Of a DNA stretch of 64,000 nucleotides, positions 8,664 to 16,536 are shown piece by piece. Each line of letters begins with the position of its first letter. The first letter of the stretch is position 1. The stretch is from NCBI GenBank assembly GCA_030950085.1, contig JAUZRW010000011.1:16614-80613 (forward strand), read 5' to 3'. The notes beneath the pieces are model-generated. The model was given only the letters and a program-made list of their open reading frames with translations, made no database searches and was not told the DNA's origin. A program made the position numbers and the translations under genes. The DNA is from Anaerolineae bacterium. GTDB lineage: Bacteria; Chloroflexota; Anaerolineae; Aggregatilineales; Phototrophicaceae.

Positions 8664-9911
8664 ATGAATATTGGATTTATCTCATTTCGACTAGCCGGAG
8701 TCGATGGTGTTAGCTTAGAAACATTCAAGCTGGCAGATGTTTTTGAAGAAATGGGGCATCAGTGTTTTTATTGTGGCGGTGAATTGGATGAAAAAGCACA
8801 AGCCGGAATGCTCGTACCAGAAATGCACTTCACGGACTCTGTCGCACAAGAACATCACGATGAGGCTTTTAGCAATCCCAAACCTGAGCCTAAGTTCTTC
8901 CAAGAGGTTTATCACACGGCTGAGAATTTGCGACGCGCTGTAGAACAGTTCATCCGTGACTACAAGATTGATGTGCTTGTACCGCAAAATGTCCTCGCTA
9001 TCCCGATGAATATTGCACTGAGTATCGGCATTGCAAATGCGATTCGCCGTACTCGCGTTAAGACTCTCGCCCATCACCATGATTTTTATTGGGAGCGCGA
9101 ACGTTTCCTTGCGAATGGTATCCAAGATATTCTCAACGAGGCTTTCCCGCCGAAACTGCAACCTGTCGTTCATATGGTTATCAACAAAGCGATGCAGCAA
9201 CGACTGAATGCCTTTCGTGGCATTGAGGCTCTATATTTGCCGAATGTCTTTGATTTCGAGAATCCGCCCCCTGCACCCGATGATTATACCAAGACCTTCC
9301 GCAGCGAAATCGGTCTCAGTGACGATGATTTGATTATTTTGCAACCGACGCGCATTGTGCGCCGCAAAGGAATCGAACACGCCATCGAGTTAATGCGAAA
9401 ACTCAATGATGAGCGTCTCGTTTTTGTGATTACAGGCTATGAAGGCGATGAAAAGGGGGGCTATGGTACAGGGCTGCGCGAACAAGCTGACCGTGCTGGC
9501 ATCCGCTACAAATTTATTGGCGACTATGTGGGGTCAGAGCGCGGCGAAATCAACGGGCATAAAGTCTATGAATTGTGGGATATTTACCCACACGCGCACT
9601 TAATTACGTATCCGAGTATCTACGAAGGCTTCGGCAATGCTCTCATTGAAACGCTGTATTTCCGCAAGCCACTGGTCGTTAATACCTATCCCATGTATCT
9701 GACAGATATTAAGCCCACAGGTGTCAAAGCGGTTGAATTTAGCTATGATATTACGGATGAGGTTGTGGCAAAAACGCGGCAATTGATAGATGATGCTAGT
9801 CTGCGCGATGACATGACCGAACATAATTATCAAGTGGGCTTGGAACACTTTTCGTATAAGATACTGCGAAAGGTTTTACAGCACGCCTTACAGAAATTGG
9901 ATTCACGATAG
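8664..9911 (+). CDS. GT4-family glycosyltransferase, possibly mannosylglucosylglycerate-synthase-like
   Basis: A cytoplasmic GT-B retaining glycosyltransferase. The N-terminal acceptor domain begins MNIGFISFRLAGVDGVSLET, with the glycine-rich turn seen in sugar-nucleotide transferases. The C-terminal GT4 donor domain shows LQPTRIVRRKGIEHAIEL and the EX7E motif (YEGFGNALIETLYFRKPLVV). The 415-residue length is normal. The next gene, a GH13 sugar phosphorylase, starts 12 bp downstream, so they form an operon. That pairing and the N-terminal pattern recall enzymes that make mannosylglucosylglycerate compatible solutes. This is a family-level guess, and trehalose- or sucrose-type chemistry is also possible. 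Confidence 0.75.
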   Translation: MNIGFISFRLAGVDGVSLETFKLADVFEEMGHQCFYCGGELDEKAQAGMLVPEMHFTDSVAQEHHDEAFSNPKPEPKFFQEVYHTAENLRRAVEQFIRDYKIDVLVPQNVLAIPMNIALSIGIANAIRRTRVKTLAHHHDFYWERERFLANGIQDILNEAFPPKLQPVVHMVINKAMQQRLNAFRGIEALYLPNVFDFENPPPAPDDYTKTFRSEIGLSDDDLIILQPTRIVRRKGIEHAIELMRKLNDERLVFVITGYEGDEKGGYGTGLREQADRAGIRYKFIGDYVGSERGEINGHKVYELWDIYPHAHLITYPSIYEGFGNALIETLYFRKPLVVNTYPMYLTDIKPTGVKAVEFSYDITDEVVAKTRQLIDDASLRDDMTEHNYQVGLEHFSYKILRKVLQHALQKLDSR

Positions 9912-9923
9912 GGGCAATCGACA

Positions 9924-11621
9924 ATGACCAAGTCGATTCATGACGCGCTACAAGCTAAGTTAAACCGTATTTATGGTGACGATATAGGGCAAGCGACCTA
10001 TGAGAAAATGTCGTCTCTTTTACAACCGTTGCAATCCGGTACTGTGGAGAAACTAGCAGTCAGTGAAAAAGATGTCATTCTCATTTGTTACGGCGACCAT
10101 GTGCATGATGAAGACCATCCGCCACTACACGTTTTACATCACTTTCTCAAGAAGTATGTTCATCCGCAAGTGAATACGATTCATATTCTGCCTTTTTACC
10201 CATGGTCATCGGATGATGGCTTTAGTGTGATTGATTACTACCAAGTCGATACAGCGTTGGGGAATTGGCAGCACATCACAGCGATGAAAGACGATTTTCG
10301 CCTGATGTTCGATGCGGTCTTCAATCATATGTCCGCGCAAAGTTCATGGTTTCAGAAATACCTTATCGGGCAAGCGCCTTACGATAAATACTTCATTGAC
10401 ATTGCGCCGGAAACAGATTTAACAGCCGTTGTACGTCCACGAGCCTTGCCACTGCTCACACCTTTTGAAACACACGAGGGCATCAAACACATTTGGACAA
10501 CCTTTAGCCCCGACCAAATTGACCTTAATGTAGAAAACCCCGATGTTTTACTTGAATTTCTGAAAATTATACGCTTCTATATCGAAAATGGGGCAGAATT
10601 TATTCGCCTTGATGCCATTGCCTTCTTATGGAAAAAAATCGGCACTAGCAGCATCCACCTAGACGAAACGCATCTCATTATTCAAGTCATGCGTGATGTG
10701 CTGAACTTGATTGCGCCCGATGTGCTGATCATCACTGAAACCAATGTGCCACACGATGAGAATATCAACTATTTTGGCAACGGCATTAACGAGGCGCAGA
10801 TGGTCTATCAATTCCCCTTGCCACCCCTCATTTTGCATACGATGGCAGCAGGCGATTCGACGCATCTCACAAATTGGGCAAAATCGCTTGACCCGATTGG
10901 CGAACGCACGACTTTCTTCAATTTTACGGCTTCGCATGATGGGATTGGCCTACGACCTGTGACGGGTATCTTGACTCAAGTAGAAATTGACAGGCTTGTA
11001 CAACGCACGCAAACTCATGGTGGCAATGTCTCTTACAAAGCGAATGGCGATGGCAGTCAATCGCCCTATGAAATGAACATTACTTATTTTGATGCTATTA
11101 CCGACCCAAACATCACAGCATCGCATCCGCAGAGTGCCATAAAACGTTTCGTCGTCGCACAGGCGATTCAACTTTCGTTGGCAGGCGTGCCGGGTATTTA
11201 CTTTTCTAGCTTGTTTGGTGGGCGCAATTGGAATGAAGGGGTTGCCGAAAGTGGGCGCTTTCGCACCATTAATCGTGAAAAATTCAAGCTAGACTCACTC
11301 ACAGCAGACCTTACAGGCGATACGTTGCGCGGCAAGGTTTTCAAACACATGATAGCCTTGCTCGAAAAACGCCGTTCGACTCCTGCCTTTCATCCACTGG
11401 CATCACAAACAGTCGTCAATCGTGGTTCAGAGGTTTTTGCTGTTTTGCGACAATCACAAGATGAGGAACATACGGTTCTCGCGCTGCACAATGTCACAGC
11501 CAACACAGTCACCGTCGATTTAGAAGATGGTCATTGGCAAGATTTACTGACTTCTGAGACGCATACAGGGTCGATTGCATTACAACCGTATCAAGTGGCA
11601 TGGCTCAATCGTGTGAGCTAG
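9924..11621 (+). CDS. GH13 sugar phosphorylase (sucrose / glucosylglycerate phosphorylase type)
   Basis: A TIM-barrel alpha-glycoside phosphorylase of the sucrose-phosphorylase subfamily (GH13_18), which splits a glucoside with phosphate to give glucose 1-phosphate. The nucleophile is Asp230 in FIRLDAIAF, the acid/base is Glu272 in IITETNV, and the third acid is Asp339 in TASHDGIG. The N-terminus carries the family's ILPFYPWSSDDGFSVIDY block, and the C-terminus has a small beta domain. Length is 565 residues. The substrate cannot be read from sequence. Glucosylglycerate is plausible because of the adjacent glycosyltransferase, and sucrose is the alternative. It is co-transcribed with 8664 and follows the sugar ABC transporter. 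Confidence 0.85.
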   Translation: MTKSIHDALQAKLNRIYGDDIGQATYEKMSSLLQPLQSGTVEKLAVSEKDVILICYGDHVHDEDHPPLHVLHHFLKKYVHPQVNTIHILPFYPWSSDDGFSVIDYYQVDTALGNWQHITAMKDDFRLMFDAVFNHMSAQSSWFQKYLIGQAPYDKYFIDIAPETDLTAVVRPRALPLLTPFETHEGIKHIWTTFSPDQIDLNVENPDVLLEFLKIIRFYIENGAEFIRLDAIAFLWKKIGTSSIHLDETHLIIQVMRDVLNLIAPDVLIITETNVPHDENINYFGNGINEAQMVYQFPLPPLILHTMAAGDSTHLTNWAKSLDPIGERTTFFNFTASHDGIGLRPVTGILTQVEIDRLVQRTQTHGGNVSYKANGDGSQSPYEMNITYFDAITDPNITASHPQSAIKRFVVAQAIQLSLAGVPGIYFSSLFGGRNWNEGVAESGRFRTINREKFKLDSLTADLTGDTLRGKVFKHMIALLEKRRSTPAFHPLASQTVVNRGSEVFAVLRQSQDEEHTVLALHNVTANTVTVDLEDGHWQDLLTSETHTGSIALQPYQVAWLNRVS

Positions 11622-11633
11622 TTCATAAGGGCA

Positions 11634-12044
11634 TTAAAATTCGTAATCCTCAGCCCAACGAATGCCTTTGCGCTGATTATTTTTCGTCGGCACAACGCGC
11701 AAAAAACATTTACTTGTCGGTGCGGCATCCACGCCCATTAAATAGTAAATATCGTTGTCGGGGCAATAAACAGCAAAGAGGTCAATATCACCGCGATAAT
11801 CCACATCTCCATTCGTAGATGAATCCTTACTTGAGGTACTAAATAGAATATATTCGTCATCAACCAGACGGGCAGTTTTAGCTTGTATCCGTTGAAAACG
11901 TCCATTTTGTTCTATAACAAAATCATAGCGCAAACCATTGTTGGCAGGTTCAAGCACGACGTATCCGCGCTCAATAAAATGTGCTTTGAGTTTCGCTTCG
12001 CTGATATCGCCAATTTGTGTCGGATTGAGTTCTTTTGTGACCAT
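11634..12044 (-). CDS. PD-(D/E)XK endonuclease-like protein (copy A)
   Basis: A small (136 residues) protein that looks like the PDDEXK_5 family of restriction/homing-type nucleases. Nuclease-fold residues seen are Glu in GDISEAK, Asp in LRYDFV and the Q-x-K in RIQAKTAR, in the expected order and spacing. It converges with the GH13 gene (13 bp between stop codons) and lies 14 bp downstream of a paralogue on the same strand. The two share the N-terminus (KELNP.Q.GDISEAK) and the C-terminus (KNNQRKGIRWA.DYE). The role may be DNA cleavage in a mobile or defence context. No methyltransferase is adjacent. Confidence 0.75.
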   Translation of the reverse strand: MVTKELNPTQIGDISEAKLKAHFIERGYVVLEPANNGLRYDFVIEQNGRFQRIQAKTARLVDDEYILFSTSSKDSSTNGDVDYRGDIDLFAVYCPDNDIYYLMGVDAAPTSKCFLRVVPTKNNQRKGIRWAEDYEF

Positions 12045-12058
12045 AATTCATATCCTAT

Positions 12059-12475
12059 TTACAGTTCGTAATCTTTTGCCCAACGAATACCCTTACGCTG
12101 ATTGTTTTTAGGTGGCTCAACACGTAGATAACAAGACATAGTAGGTGCATGTTCAACAGGTACGATATATGTCTTGCCATTGTCTCTGCAATAAACACCA
12201 AAAGAGTCAATATCTCCACGATAATTAATTTTTTTATGACGGTCTGTGGGGTCTTGACTTGCTGCATTAAATACAATACAGCCATTTTGGATACGTCCAG
12301 TTTTAATCTGAATACGTTGCAGATTACCACTCTGGTTGAAGTCTACGACCAAATCGTAGCGCAGACCGTTACTCCATGGAATAAGAACACCATGTCCAAG
12401 TTCGACAAAGCGTGTGAGAACTTTGGCTTCGCTGATATCGCCAACTTGTACGGGGTTGAGTTCTTTTATAACCAT
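12059..12475 (-). CDS. PD-(D/E)XK endonuclease-like protein (copy B)
   Basis: A paralogue of the 11634 gene (138 residues) with the same motif order: GDISEAK, LRYDLVVD, RIQIKTGR. It lies upstream of copy A on the minus strand. The short gap (14 bp) and matching ends point to tandem duplication, while the middle has diverged. The start at 12475 follows a purine-rich stretch (AAGGAGT). The genes sit beside a tRNA cluster, a common landing place for mobile genes, but no integrase or attachment repeats are seen. Confidence 0.75.
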   Translation of the reverse strand: MVIKELNPVQVGDISEAKVLTRFVELGHGVLIPWSNGLRYDLVVDFNQSGNLQRIQIKTGRIQNGCIVFNAASQDPTDRHKKINYRGDIDSFGVYCRDNGKTYIVPVEHAPTMSCYLRVEPPKNNQRKGIRWAKDYEL

Positions 12476-12656
12476 ACTTTTGACTCCTTTATTAATAAAG
12501 CTATCAGTATTATAACATATATAACAAGAACAAGTGCCCCGAATCTAATGAAATCCAAGTCAAATTGATGGTTTTCCATAATTTTGCAGTCACTAGGAGT
12601 CAAACAATACTTGTCATGAAATTTGTGCATTATCCATCAATTCTTGAGACAGACCG

Positions 12657-12685
12657 TTGACTCGCGCAAGGTTCTTTTGTACAAT
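12657..12685 (+). promoter_or_regulatory. Strong candidate promoter for the tRNA-rpmG cluster
   Basis: TTGACT (12657-12662), exactly 17 bp, then TACAAT (12680-12685). Transcription would begin near 12692, about 100 nt before the first tRNA. The rest of the 315-bp gap (12476-12790) shows nothing else recognisable. Confidence 0.65.
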
Positions 12686-12790
12686 GTGCAACGTTCACCA
12701 TGTAACATTTAGGGTGGCAAAAGCGTCGCAAACTATATCAAAATGGCGAAAGTTATAAAGTAATCACTTTGATTAAGAGTGTTTTTATAC

Positions 12791-12862
12791 GCCACAGTAG
12801 CTCAATGGTAGAGCATCCGCCTTGTAAGCGGAAGGTTATCGGATCATTCCCGATCTGTGGCT
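12791..12862 (+). tRNA. tRNA-Thr (anticodon TGT) with an atypical T-loop
   Basis: 72 nt. The acceptor GCCACAG/CTGTGGC, D-stem GCTC/GAGC, anticodon stem TCCGC/GCGGA and T-stem ATCGG/CCGAT all pair. The anticodon loop CTTGTAA gives TGT. The T-loop reads ATCATTC instead of TTCRANY, so positions 54 and 58 (normally T and A) are A and T. No CCA is encoded. It may be functional with a rearranged T-loop or decayed. Confidence 0.85.
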
Positions 12863-12901
12863 TTATACCTCGATAATATATTGAGGCAGTAGTTTAACAA
12901 A

Positions 12902-12984
12902 GGGTCAGTGTCCCGAGCGGCAAAGGGGGCGGGCTGTAAACCCGCTGGCGGAAGCCTTCGCAGGTTCGAGTCCTGCCTGGCCCA
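12902..12984 (+). tRNA. tRNA-Tyr (anticodon GTA)
   Basis: 83 nt with a long variable arm (type II), as expected for bacterial tRNA-Tyr. Acceptor GGGTCAG/CTGGCCC has one G-T pair. The anticodon stem GCGGG/CCCGC flanks CTGTAAA. The T-arm CAGG-TTCGAGT-CCTG is normal and the discriminator is A. Confidence 0.95.
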
Positions 12985-13013
12985 TTTGTAATAAATATCA
13001 TCAAGTATTGAGT

Positions 13014-13086
13014 GCTGCCGTAGCTCAATTGGTAGAGCACACCCTTGGTAAGGGTGAGGTAATGAGTTCAAACCTCATCGGCAGCT
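13014..13086 (+). tRNA. tRNA-Thr (anticodon GGT)
   Basis: 73 nt. Acceptor GCTGCCG/CGGCAGC, anticodon stem CACCC/GGGTG with loop TTGGTAA (GGT), T-arm ATGAG-TTCAAAC-CTCAT. All stems pair and the T-loop is canonical, unlike the first tRNA-Thr of the cluster. Confidence 0.95.
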
Positions 13087-13145
13087 TTTGTAATTATCAC
13101 CCTTGTAAGTTCAATATTAGTGATACCAGAAACGGATAAATCAAC

Positions 13146-13307
13146 ATGGCAAAAAAAGGCAACCGAATTCTGGTCAAGATGCGTAGTGCTGAGAGTGGGC
13201 ATATGTATTACACGGAAAAAAATCGTCGTAATACCACTACTCGCCTAGAACTGCGTAAATATGACCCGATTGTACGGAAACACGTCGTCTACAAAGAAAC
13301 AAAATAG
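13146..13307 (+). CDS. rpmG: 50S ribosomal protein L33 (bL33)
   Basis: A 53-residue large-subunit ribosomal protein, too short for usual ORF cut-offs. The sequence starts [14 protein letters not shown] and contains the family core ([12 protein letters not shown], then [19 protein letters not shown]). It has no cysteines, so it is the zinc-independent C-minus form. It lies between tRNA-Thr(GGT) and tRNA-Trp. This is the order found beside secE-nusG in many bacteria, but here secE-nusG do not follow. Confidence 0.95.
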   Translation: MAKKGNRILVKMRSAESGHMYYTEKNRRNTTTRLELRKYDPIVRKHVVYKETK

Positions 13308-13325
13308 TGCTATCATGGCACTTAT

Positions 13326-13398
13326 AGGGGCGTAGCTCAATTGGCAGAGCATTCGATTCCAAATCGAAAGGTTGAGAGTTCAAGTCTTTCCGCCCCTG
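13326..13398 (+). tRNA. tRNA-Trp (anticodon CCA)
   Basis: 73 nt. Acceptor AGGGGCG/CGCCCCT with discriminator G. Anticodon stem TTCGA/TCGAA around TTCCAAA. T-arm GAGAG-TTCAAGT-CTTTC. It starts 18 bp after the rpmG stop and ends the cluster. Confidence 0.95.
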
Positions 13399-13411
13399 CT
13401 TATCTCCAAAA

Positions 13412-13439
13412 ATAGATAAGGCGCTAAAACCTTATCTAT
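13412..13439 (+). terminator. Hairpin ending the tRNA-rpmG cluster
   Basis: ATAGATAAGG pairs perfectly with CCTTATCTAT (10 bp) around an 8-nt loop, 14 bp after tRNA-Trp. There is no T tract, so termination would be weak or the hairpin marks processing. Confidence 0.5.
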
Positions 13440-13566
13440 GCACATCTAAACGCCATCATCCCTCAGATTAAGTCATATACCACAAATCAATATAGCACTA
13501 ACCCTATATACGATGCCATTTTGTTATAAAATCATGCCCTTTAATAATACTATGATTTGAGGGGCG

Positions 13567-14301
13567 ATGGATAACTTTGTTCTGACACTCGATTTAGATT
13601 GGGCTGCTGATTTCATGATTGATGCAGTGGCACAAATGTTACTAGCGGCTGGCGTGAAAGCGACATTTTTTGTCACACACGATAGCCCAGCCGTGCGCCG
13701 CTTACGCGAACATCCCGATTTGTTTGAACTCGGTATTCATCCCAATTTTCTGCCCAACTCATCACAGGGTAGCACCGTTGCTGAAATTCTCGATTTTTGC
13801 ATGGCACTTGTACCGGACGCAACATCTATGCGAAGCCATGCCCTCGTACAATCAGCACATATTTGGTGGGAAGTCGTTAAGCGCACGCCGATTCAGGTTG
13901 ATTTGTCGTTGTTATTGCCCGAAATGCCCCATCTACAGATGATAGAATTACCCCTGTTGCCACGTCCATTATTGCGCTTGCCCTATTATTGGGAAGATGA
14001 TGTCGAAACTTATCGCCCTCACTCTGTTTGGACACTCGATAAGCATATTACTGTATCGGGTTTGAAAATTTTTGACTTTCATCCCGTATTTATCTATCTC
14101 AATACTGCCGATTTAGCCCCCTATAACGACATGAAGCAAATCGGTCATCTGGCAGATTTAACCCCAGAACAAGTTGCCCCCTTCATTCATACCGGAGAGG
14201 GTGCAGGTAGCATGTTTCGCCAATTTGTTGAGCATCTCAAAACACAAGAGTCGCTGCGTGTACGTGATGTCGTGGCGGCGTATCAAGGGATAGAGGCATG
14301 A
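13567..14301 (+). CDS. Polysaccharide-deacetylase-like (NodB-fold) protein
   Basis: A 244-residue protein with the start of a carbohydrate esterase 4 fold: the Asp-bearing strand FVLTLDLDWAADF, then KATFFVTHDSP, then GIHPNF with a metal-type His. Later conserved-looking parts are SMRSHALVQS and FDFHPVFIYLN. The call is fold-level and the substrate is unknown. GAGGGG lies just before the ATG. The stop overlaps the start of the formyltransferase gene by 4 nt (ATGA), so the two are translationally coupled and probably modify the same sugar or glycan. Related deacetylase/formyltransferase pairs occur in O-antigen and capsule loci. Confidence 0.7.
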   Translation: MDNFVLTLDLDWAADFMIDAVAQMLLAAGVKATFFVTHDSPAVRRLREHPDLFELGIHPNFLPNSSQGSTVAEILDFCMALVPDATSMRSHALVQSAHIWWEVVKRTPIQVDLSLLLPEMPHLQMIELPLLPRPLLRLPYYWEDDVETYRPHSVWTLDKHITVSGLKIFDFHPVFIYLNTADLAPYNDMKQIGHLADLTPEQVAPFIHTGEGAGSMFRQFVEHLKTQESLRVRDVVAAYQGIEA

Positions 14302-15302
14302 AATTTGCCGCGATTGGACGAACAAAAACCTTGGTCGATAGCATCCGACGCGCTGTTGCTGGCGGTCATATTTGCACATTGATTATCACCACAACAGAAT
14401 CGCCAGAGAGTGCTATTACCGAAGCCGATTTTGAAGCATTAGCACAAGATATTGGCGCAACTTTCTTGAATACACGGTATATCAACCAACAAGCAACGCA
14501 TGAAATCATTCGGGCAAGTGCGGCACAGGTCGCTATCAGCCTGAATTGGCAGTTTCTCATCAACAACGAGACGCTGAATCTATTTCCACAAGGCATCATC
14601 AATTCTCATGTTGGCGATTTACCGCGCTATCGTGGCAATGCTACGCCGAATTGGGCGCTAATCATGGGCGAAACATCTATACCAATGACATTGCATTTCA
14701 TGGATGACGGCTTGGATACCGGCGATATTTTGCTGCAACGCTCTATGCCACTCACAGCAGAAACCCGTGTGCGTGATATTTATGATTTTTCGGCGCACGT
14801 TGTCCCTAAAATGTTTAGCGAGGTTCTCACAGCATTAGAAAAAGGCGCGTTACAACCCAAGCCACAACCCACTGACCCGACACTTGCCTTGCGCTGTTAT
14901 CCCCGTTTACCACAAGATAGCTTCATTGATTGGCATCAAAGTGCCGAAGAAATCCAACGCCTCGTACAAGCTGTCAGTGAGCCATTTAACGGCGCATACA
15001 CATATTTAGGCACTGATAAACTTATCATTTGGCGTGCTTATGCTGAAAAGCCACAAACGCCCTATCTCGCTGTTGCCGGACATGTGGTCGAGCGGCGTGC
15101 GAAGGGTGAGATTGCCGTGGCAACAGGCGATGGGTTTTTGATAGTGCAAGATGTGCAGTTAGGCGATGGTCAACGTTGCAAAGCAGGAGATATCATCAAG
15201 AGTGTGCGGCTACGATTGGGGATGAATCTGGCAGATGAAATAGCCGCATTGCAGCAACGAATCACAGCCTTAGAGAGTCGTTTTCAAACAGATGATTCAT
15301 GA
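14298..15302 (+). CDS. Formyltransferase (Fmt/ArnA-like)
   Basis: A 10-formyl-tetrahydrofolate-dependent formyltransferase. The catalytic triad is visible as Asn102 and His104 (IINSHVGDLPRYRG) and Asp140 (MDDGLDTGDIL). A C-terminal OB-type domain follows, as in Fmt and ArnA relatives, ending in a short coiled segment (ALQQRITALESRF). The 334-residue length suits Fmt, but the neighbour is a deacetylase-like gene rather than def, and the N-terminal motif differs from tRNA-specific Fmt. A sugar-amine formyltransferase is therefore more likely than methionyl-tRNA formyltransferase. It is coupled to the upstream gene by the ATGA overlap. Confidence 0.8.
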   Translation: MKFAAIGRTKTLVDSIRRAVAGGHICTLIITTTESPESAITEADFEALAQDIGATFLNTRYINQQATHEIIRASAAQVAISLNWQFLINNETLNLFPQGIINSHVGDLPRYRGNATPNWALIMGETSIPMTLHFMDDGLDTGDILLQRSMPLTAETRVRDIYDFSAHVVPKMFSEVLTALEKGALQPKPQPTDPTLALRCYPRLPQDSFIDWHQSAEEIQRLVQAVSEPFNGAYTYLGTDKLIIWRAYAEKPQTPYLAVAGHVVERRAKGEIAVATGDGFLIVQDVQLGDGQRCKAGDIIKSVRLRLGMNLADEIAALQQRITALESRFQTDDS

Positions 15303-15367
15303 CAAAATATCATTTTAACGTGAATTTTGTTTAAGGATTTTTTCGAAATCGAGGGTCATAATCCATT

Positions 15368-15395
15368 GTAGGGGCGCAAGGCATCGCGCCCTTAC
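15368..15395 (+). repeat. Family I inverted repeat (copy 5)
   Basis: GTAGGGGCGCAAGGCATCGC then GCCCTTAC, between the converging formyltransferase and aguA genes. The preceding words (TTAACGTGAATTTTGTTTAAGGATTT in pieces) also precede the copies at 37485 and 41176. Confidence 0.7.
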
Positions 15396-15407
15396 GCCTG
15401 AAACTTT

Positions 15408-16511
15408 TTAGCTATCATGTGGGGCAGGTTGCTGCTGAGTGATACAGTGAATATTGCCACCGCCGAGCAAAATTTCTCGCGCATAAAATCCAATAACTTC
15501 ACGGTCAAGGAATAAATCGCGCAATGTAGCGAGTGCCGCCTCGTCATGGGGGTCATTGAATGTCGGCACAATGACTGCACCGTTAGCAATATAGAAGTTG
15601 ATATATGACCCTGCGAGACGGTCTTCCGCACAGCGATAACGGGCTGCGGCGACTTTATCAATGCCAATCGCCTCTTCTTCAGTCATATACAGGGGCCCGG
15701 GTTGATGAATCTTATGAATCTCCAGAGGGCGACCTTTAGCATCGCTGGTATTTGATAGGACATCATAGGCCGCTTGCGAAATCGCATACTGTGGGTCATT
15801 TTCATCATCTGTCCATGTGAGGGCAACCACACTCGGACGCACGAAACAAGCGAGGTTGTCGATATGCCCATCAGTCTCATCGCCATAAACACCGTCTTCA
15901 AGCCAAATAACTTTTTCCACATTGAGGTAATGCTGCAAACGGACTTCCAACTGTGATTGTGACCAATTCGGATTGCGATTACTATTCATCACGGTTGGGC
16001 GAACAACCATTAACGTGCCTTCGCCATCGACATGCAATGCGCCGCCCTCTGTACAAATTGTGGCGCGATAACGAGCGAGGCGTTCAACTTCTAGCACTTT
16101 ATGGGCGACCAAATCATCTTTATCCCACGGAAAATAAGTCCCTTTTTCTAAGCCGCCCCACGCATTGAAAATCCAATCGACACCACGGACTTCTCCATGC
16201 TGATTAAGCACAAAAGTCGGACCACAATCGCGTATCCACGCATCGTTAGCCGCCATCTCTAACACCCGAATATTGTCACCCAACATCGCACAGGCATTTT
16301 CATATTGTTCTGTTGGGACACAAACTGTCACAGGTTCAAAATGTGCAATCGTTTTTGCCAATTCCGCAAAGGTTCGCTGGGCAGGTTTTGCCCCATTACG
16401 CCATGTATCAGTGCGGACGGGCCACAAAAGCCATGTTTGAGTATGTGCCTCCCATTCGGCAGGCATCCAAAAACCGTCAGAGCGCGGTAACGAATCTAAA
16501 GCGTTGGACAT
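15408..16511 (-). CDS. aguA: Agmatine deiminase (peptidyl-arginine-deiminase family)
   Basis: Converts agmatine to N-carbamoylputrescine and ammonia in putrescine synthesis. Family motifs are all present: DGFWMPAEWE at the N-terminus, NDAWIRDCGPTF, FNAWGG, EGGALHVDGEG, DETDGHIDN, and the C-terminal GGGNIHCITQQ with the catalytic Cys. The open frame extends to 16589, but the ATG at 16511 (or 16514) is preferred. GGAAAGGGG lies just upstream, homologues begin near this point, and the longer frame would overlap the kinase gene. It starts 25 bp after that gene's stop, so it may be read through from the upstream locus. The usual partner (N-carbamoylputrescine amidase, aguB) is not in the window. 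Confidence 0.93.
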   Translation of the reverse strand: MSNALDSLPRSDGFWMPAEWEAHTQTWLLWPVRTDTWRNGAKPAQRTFAELAKTIAHFEPVTVCVPTEQYENACAMLGDNIRVLEMAANDAWIRDCGPTFVLNQHGEVRGVDWIFNAWGGLEKGTYFPWDKDDLVAHKVLEVERLARYRATICTEGGALHVDGEGTLMVVRPTVMNSNRNPNWSQSQLEVRLQHYLNVEKVIWLEDGVYGDETDGHIDNLACFVRPSVVALTWTDDENDPQYAISQAAYDVLSNTSDAKGRPLEIHKIHQPGPLYMTEEEAIGIDKVAAARYRCAEDRLAGSYINFYIANGAVIVPTFNDPHDEAALATLRDLFLDREVIGFYAREILLGGGNIHCITQQQPAPHDS

Positions 16512-16536
16512 CATGCCCCTTTCCACGTGTTCATGT

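Noticed and set aside
12844..13071. Minus-strand open frame of 75 residues over the tRNAs
   Set aside because: It overlaps tRNA-Thr and tRNA-Tyr in reverse. Its sequence (RQDSNLRRLPPAGLQ) is a well-known artefact of reverse-translated tRNA-Tyr.
15402..15667. Minus-strand frame of 91 residues overlapping aguA
   Set aside because: An out-of-frame shadow of the aguA C-terminus.
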